64,000 nucleotides of DNA. It comes from Roseobacter sinensis. GTDB taxonomy: Bacteria > Pseudomonadota > Alphaproteobacteria > Rhodobacterales > Rhodobacteraceae. The stretch lies in NCBI RefSeq assembly GCF_025755255.1, contig NZ_JALIEB010000010.1:110902-174901 (forward strand). Direction: 5' to 3'. Positions 62,345 through 64,000 of this stretch are shown piece after piece. The position numbers and the translations under genes are program-made. The stretch's first letter is position 1; every line of letters begins with the position of its first letter. The notes beneath the pieces are model-generated. The model did no database searches, was not told the DNA's origin, and saw only the letters and a list, made by a program, of their open reading frames with translations.

Positions 62345-62602
62345 ATGAGCAAAACACCCAGCCCCTGTATTGACGTCTGCAAGTTCAAGCGCCAAGGCCA
62401 TTGCATCGGTTGCTCGATGACCAAGGCGCAGAAGTCGATGTTCAAGACGCTCAAGAAAGAGAGCCATCGGCAGGCCTTTGTCCAGATGCTGGTGGCGCAG
62501 CAGAAGAGTCTGGGCCGTTACAAGCATTGGGTGCCCCAGTACTTGCGCAAGTGCTTGAAGAAGAAAGCCAAACCGGTTGCCGCCGTGCGTGACGCGGCAT
62601 GA
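62345..62602 (+). CDS. DUF1289 domain protein
   Basis: The start is ATG 62345 (AGAGG upstream); the product is 85 residues. It has the DUF1289 cysteine motif PCIDVCKFKRQGHCIGCSMT (CxxxC-x7-CxxC), which probably binds a metal, then a basic helical tail. The function is unknown. It follows imelysin by 67 bases and overlaps the next reading frame by ATGA. Confidence 0.85.
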   Translation: MSKTPSPCIDVCKFKRQGHCIGCSMTKAQKSMFKTLKKESHRQAFVQMLVAQQKSLGRYKHWVPQYLRKCLKKKAKPVAAVRDAA

Positions 62603-63003
62603 GGCTGCTCACCGCGACGGCTTTGCTGATGCTGGCGACGCCAGCGTTGGCGGAGTACCGGCTGGAGATCGCCGCGACCGGAAAGCGCGATTACTACTGC
62701 ACGATCACCGTTGCGCTCACCAATGAGAGCGACGCCCCGCTGACCGAGATCAACGCCTTCTTCCTGAACTAAATTGACGGCGCGCAGGTGGGCCGTTCGA
62801 AGGGTGCGTCCTTCTTCAACGTCGCGCCTGGCGCCTCGGCCACCGCTACGTTCGAAACGCCGAACGCGCCGTGCGACGCGGTCGAACGTTACGATATGGT
62901 GATCGGCGCCTGCCGAATCGATGCGTCTTTTGCGGACAAGAGCCTCTGCGCCGAACGCATGGTGCTTGCGCCACCGTTCGGAAATGCCAGGCCGCTGGAC
63001 TGA
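62599..63003 (+). pseudogene. Small exported protein interrupted by a TAA codon
   Basis: The frame starts at ATG 62599, overlapping the DUF1289 stop, with a signal peptide (MRLLTATALLMLATPALAEY). It continues TITVALTNESDAPLTEINAFFLN, then TAA at 62770-62772. It resumes in the same frame as IDGAQVGRSKGASFFNVAPG and runs to SLCAERMVLAPPFGNARPLD-stop. The mature part looks like a small beta-sandwich with paired cysteines. One base change (for example CAA or GAA to TAA) explains the break. A sequencing error is possible. The function is unknown. Confidence 0.7.
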
Positions 63004-63012
63004 GAGCGAACA

Positions 63013-63032
63013 AGCCGCCCCGGAAGGCGGCT
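63013..63032. terminator. Hairpin between the interrupted exported-protein gene and dps
   Basis: AGCCGCC-CCGGAA-GGCGGCT, a 7-bp perfect stem 10 bases past the stop at 63003 and 21 bases past the convergent dps stop. It is placed to end both transcripts; no long T tract. Confidence 0.6.
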
Positions 63033-63052
63033 CGTCTGGACAGGAGTACCGC

Positions 63053-63523
63053 TCAGCGCAGGTGCGCCCTCAGGAACCATGCGAATTTTTCGTGTTCCTG
63101 ACCGCGCGCGATGCAGAGATCCTCCGTCAGCGTGTCGCCGTGCTCGGCCGCCAGCTCACCGCAGCCCGCCAGTGTCTTGGCGAGGGTCTCCTGCGCCTCC
63201 AGCATCATCTTCAGCATGTCTTTGTCGGAGGCGTGCCCGTCATGCTCGCTCACCTTCGAGCGTTTGATCATGCCTGCCAACGTGCCCTCGGCGTGGCCCT
63301 CCAGCGCCTTGATCCGCTCGGCCAGATCGTCCTGCGCAACGAAGTGGTCTTCATAGATCTTCTGGAACAGGTCATGCAGCGGCCCAAACGCCATGCCGGT
63401 GACGTTCCAGTGAAAGTTCTGTGCCAGCATCGTCGTGACGGCGGTTTCGGCCACCGATTGGTTCAGTGCTTCGACGATCTGCGATTGTGCGTCCGTGGAC
63501 AGCGCGATGGCAGTCTGTGTCAT
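63053..63523 (-). CDS. dps: Dps family DNA-binding ferritin-like protein
   Basis: The start is ATG ending at 63523 with GGGAGA upstream; the product is 156 residues. It has the Dps helix-B motif LAQNFHWNVTGMAFGPLHDLF with the ferroxidase His, then KIYEDHFVAQDDLAERI with the Asp/Glu ligands of the partner subunit. It forms a 12-subunit shell that stores iron and protects DNA from peroxide. It lies next to iron-uptake genes on the opposite strand. Confidence 0.9.
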   Translation of the reverse strand: MTQTAIALSTDAQSQIVEALNQSVAETAVTTMLAQNFHWNVTGMAFGPLHDLFQKIYEDHFVAQDDLAERIKALEGHAEGTLAGMIKRSKVSEHDGHASDKDMLKMMLEAQETLAKTLAGCGELAAEHGDTLTEDLCIARGQEHEKFAWFLRAHLR

Positions 63524-63630
63524 TCTACGGTCTCCCAATTGAATCATCGGCTGGCTGGCATGCGGGCTGGCTGGCGATAGCTCTTATTTAACGCAGCCCG
63601 GCGAAAGTCCAATAGCAAATTAGAACAATT

Positions 63631-64000
63631 CTAAATCCGACCGAAACGCTCGGACACCGACAGGATCAGAAAGCCAAGGTTGCGCCGCGCCGCATGGGGC
63701 ACGCGCGAGCGGATCAGGAAGAGAAAGCTGCTCCGATCGTCGGCCTGTGCCGCGATGATCGTACGCAACAGCCAGGCCTCGTCGAACGAGACTTCGGCCA
63801 CACCGGGGCGCAGCAAAACCGGTGCCGCGCCAAGCGCTTGCGCCAAGCTCTTCATGAGCGCCTCCGCATAGGCGGTGCGCGCCACATTGGGCGTTTGGGA
63901 CAGAACGGCGCAGGCTTCGAAGAGGTCCGTACGTCGCGCCGTGCGGCACCTCAAGGCAACGCAGCGCAGCTCGTTCAGGATCGCGGCTGCCGCTGCGCCA
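63631..64000 (-). CDS. Protein of unknown function, N-terminus cut by the window edge
   Basis: An open frame enters from the right edge and ends at the TAG at 63631-63633, giving at least 123 residues. It is an alpha-helical sequence with AILNELRCVALRC, EALMKSLAQALGAAPVLLRPG and SFDEAWLLRTIIAAQADDRSS, ending FLILSVSERFGRI. The regular aliphatic periodicity and codon pattern indicate a real gene, but I do not recognise the family. Confidence 0.6.
   Translation of the reverse strand, partial: GAAAAAILNELRCVALRCRTARRTDLFEACAVLSQTPNVARTAYAEALMKSLAQALGAAPVLLRPGVAEVSFDEAWLLRTIIAAQADDRSSFLFLIRSRVPHAARRNLGFLILSVSERFGRI

Overview
The window looks like a chromosomal segment of a marine-type Rhodobacterales (Rhodobacteraceae, alphaproteobacteria). 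It is high-GC and densely packed. It carries a smoEFGK-mtlK polyol operon, an imuA-imuB-dnaE2 mutasome behind an alphaproteobacterial LexA box (GAAC-N7-GAAC), TRAP transporters, HemP/imelysin iron genes and a DUF1289 protein. I saw no rRNA, tRNA, CRISPR array, prophage or intact insertion sequence.

Layout. 1-1.7 kb: a truncated exported protein, then a Tat-exported intradiol-dioxygenase-like protein paired with a ferric-reductase-like membrane protein. 1.9-10.1 kb: M81 peptidase and amidohydrolase genes divergent from a complete peptide-type ABC importer. 10.3-15.6 kb: a thiazole/oxazole (TOMM) type cluster made of a small I9-like protein, a leaderless subtilisin with an extraordinary CxxC/poly-proline tail, an E1-like/YcaO cyclodehydratase and a SagB dehydrogenase. 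15.7-20.5 kb: a tandem universal stress protein, then a four-helix membrane protein coupled to a TIR-WD40-like protein. 20.6-25.7 kb: a TRAP transporter, SDR, GntR regulator and KdgF-like cupin that look like unsaturated-uronate catabolism. 25.7-29.5 kb: a DinB gene with two nonsense codons, a truncated MocR-type pseudogene and a GGDEF-EAL protein. 30-32 kb: an Hsp70-like ATPase with a GntR/UTRA regulator. 32.3-38.1 kb: the mutasome. 38.2-42.5 kb: an RND efflux pair. 42.6-49.5 kb: the polyol operon and its LacI-type regulator. 49.7-53.6 kb: a second YcaO system (YcaO, TfuA, a gluzincin-like metalloprotease and a protein ending in seven [V/I]SGAR repeats). 53.6-56 kb: a class III cyclase with TPRs and a GNAT. 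56.3-58.5 kb: an eroded ribose-type ABC operon in which only the ribokinase survives. 59-63 kb: iron and heme genes. 63-64 kb: Dps and a truncated gene.

The most notable content is two unrelated YcaO peptide-modification systems within 40 kb. The first has no separate precursor gene; the cysteine-rich tail of the protease is the obvious internal candidate substrate. The second pairs YcaO-TfuA, the thioamide-forming combination, with a protease and a repeat-ending protein that resembles a multi-core precursor such as that of the thiovarsolins. A short pentapeptide-repeat fold is the main competing explanation for those repeats.

The window also shows decay: two TGG-to-TAG changes, both at CCAGG sites, in the dinB-like gene; a frameshifted and truncated MocR; a nonsense codon in a small exported protein; and a collapsed sugar ABC operon with a 15-bp inverted repeat at one deletion junction.
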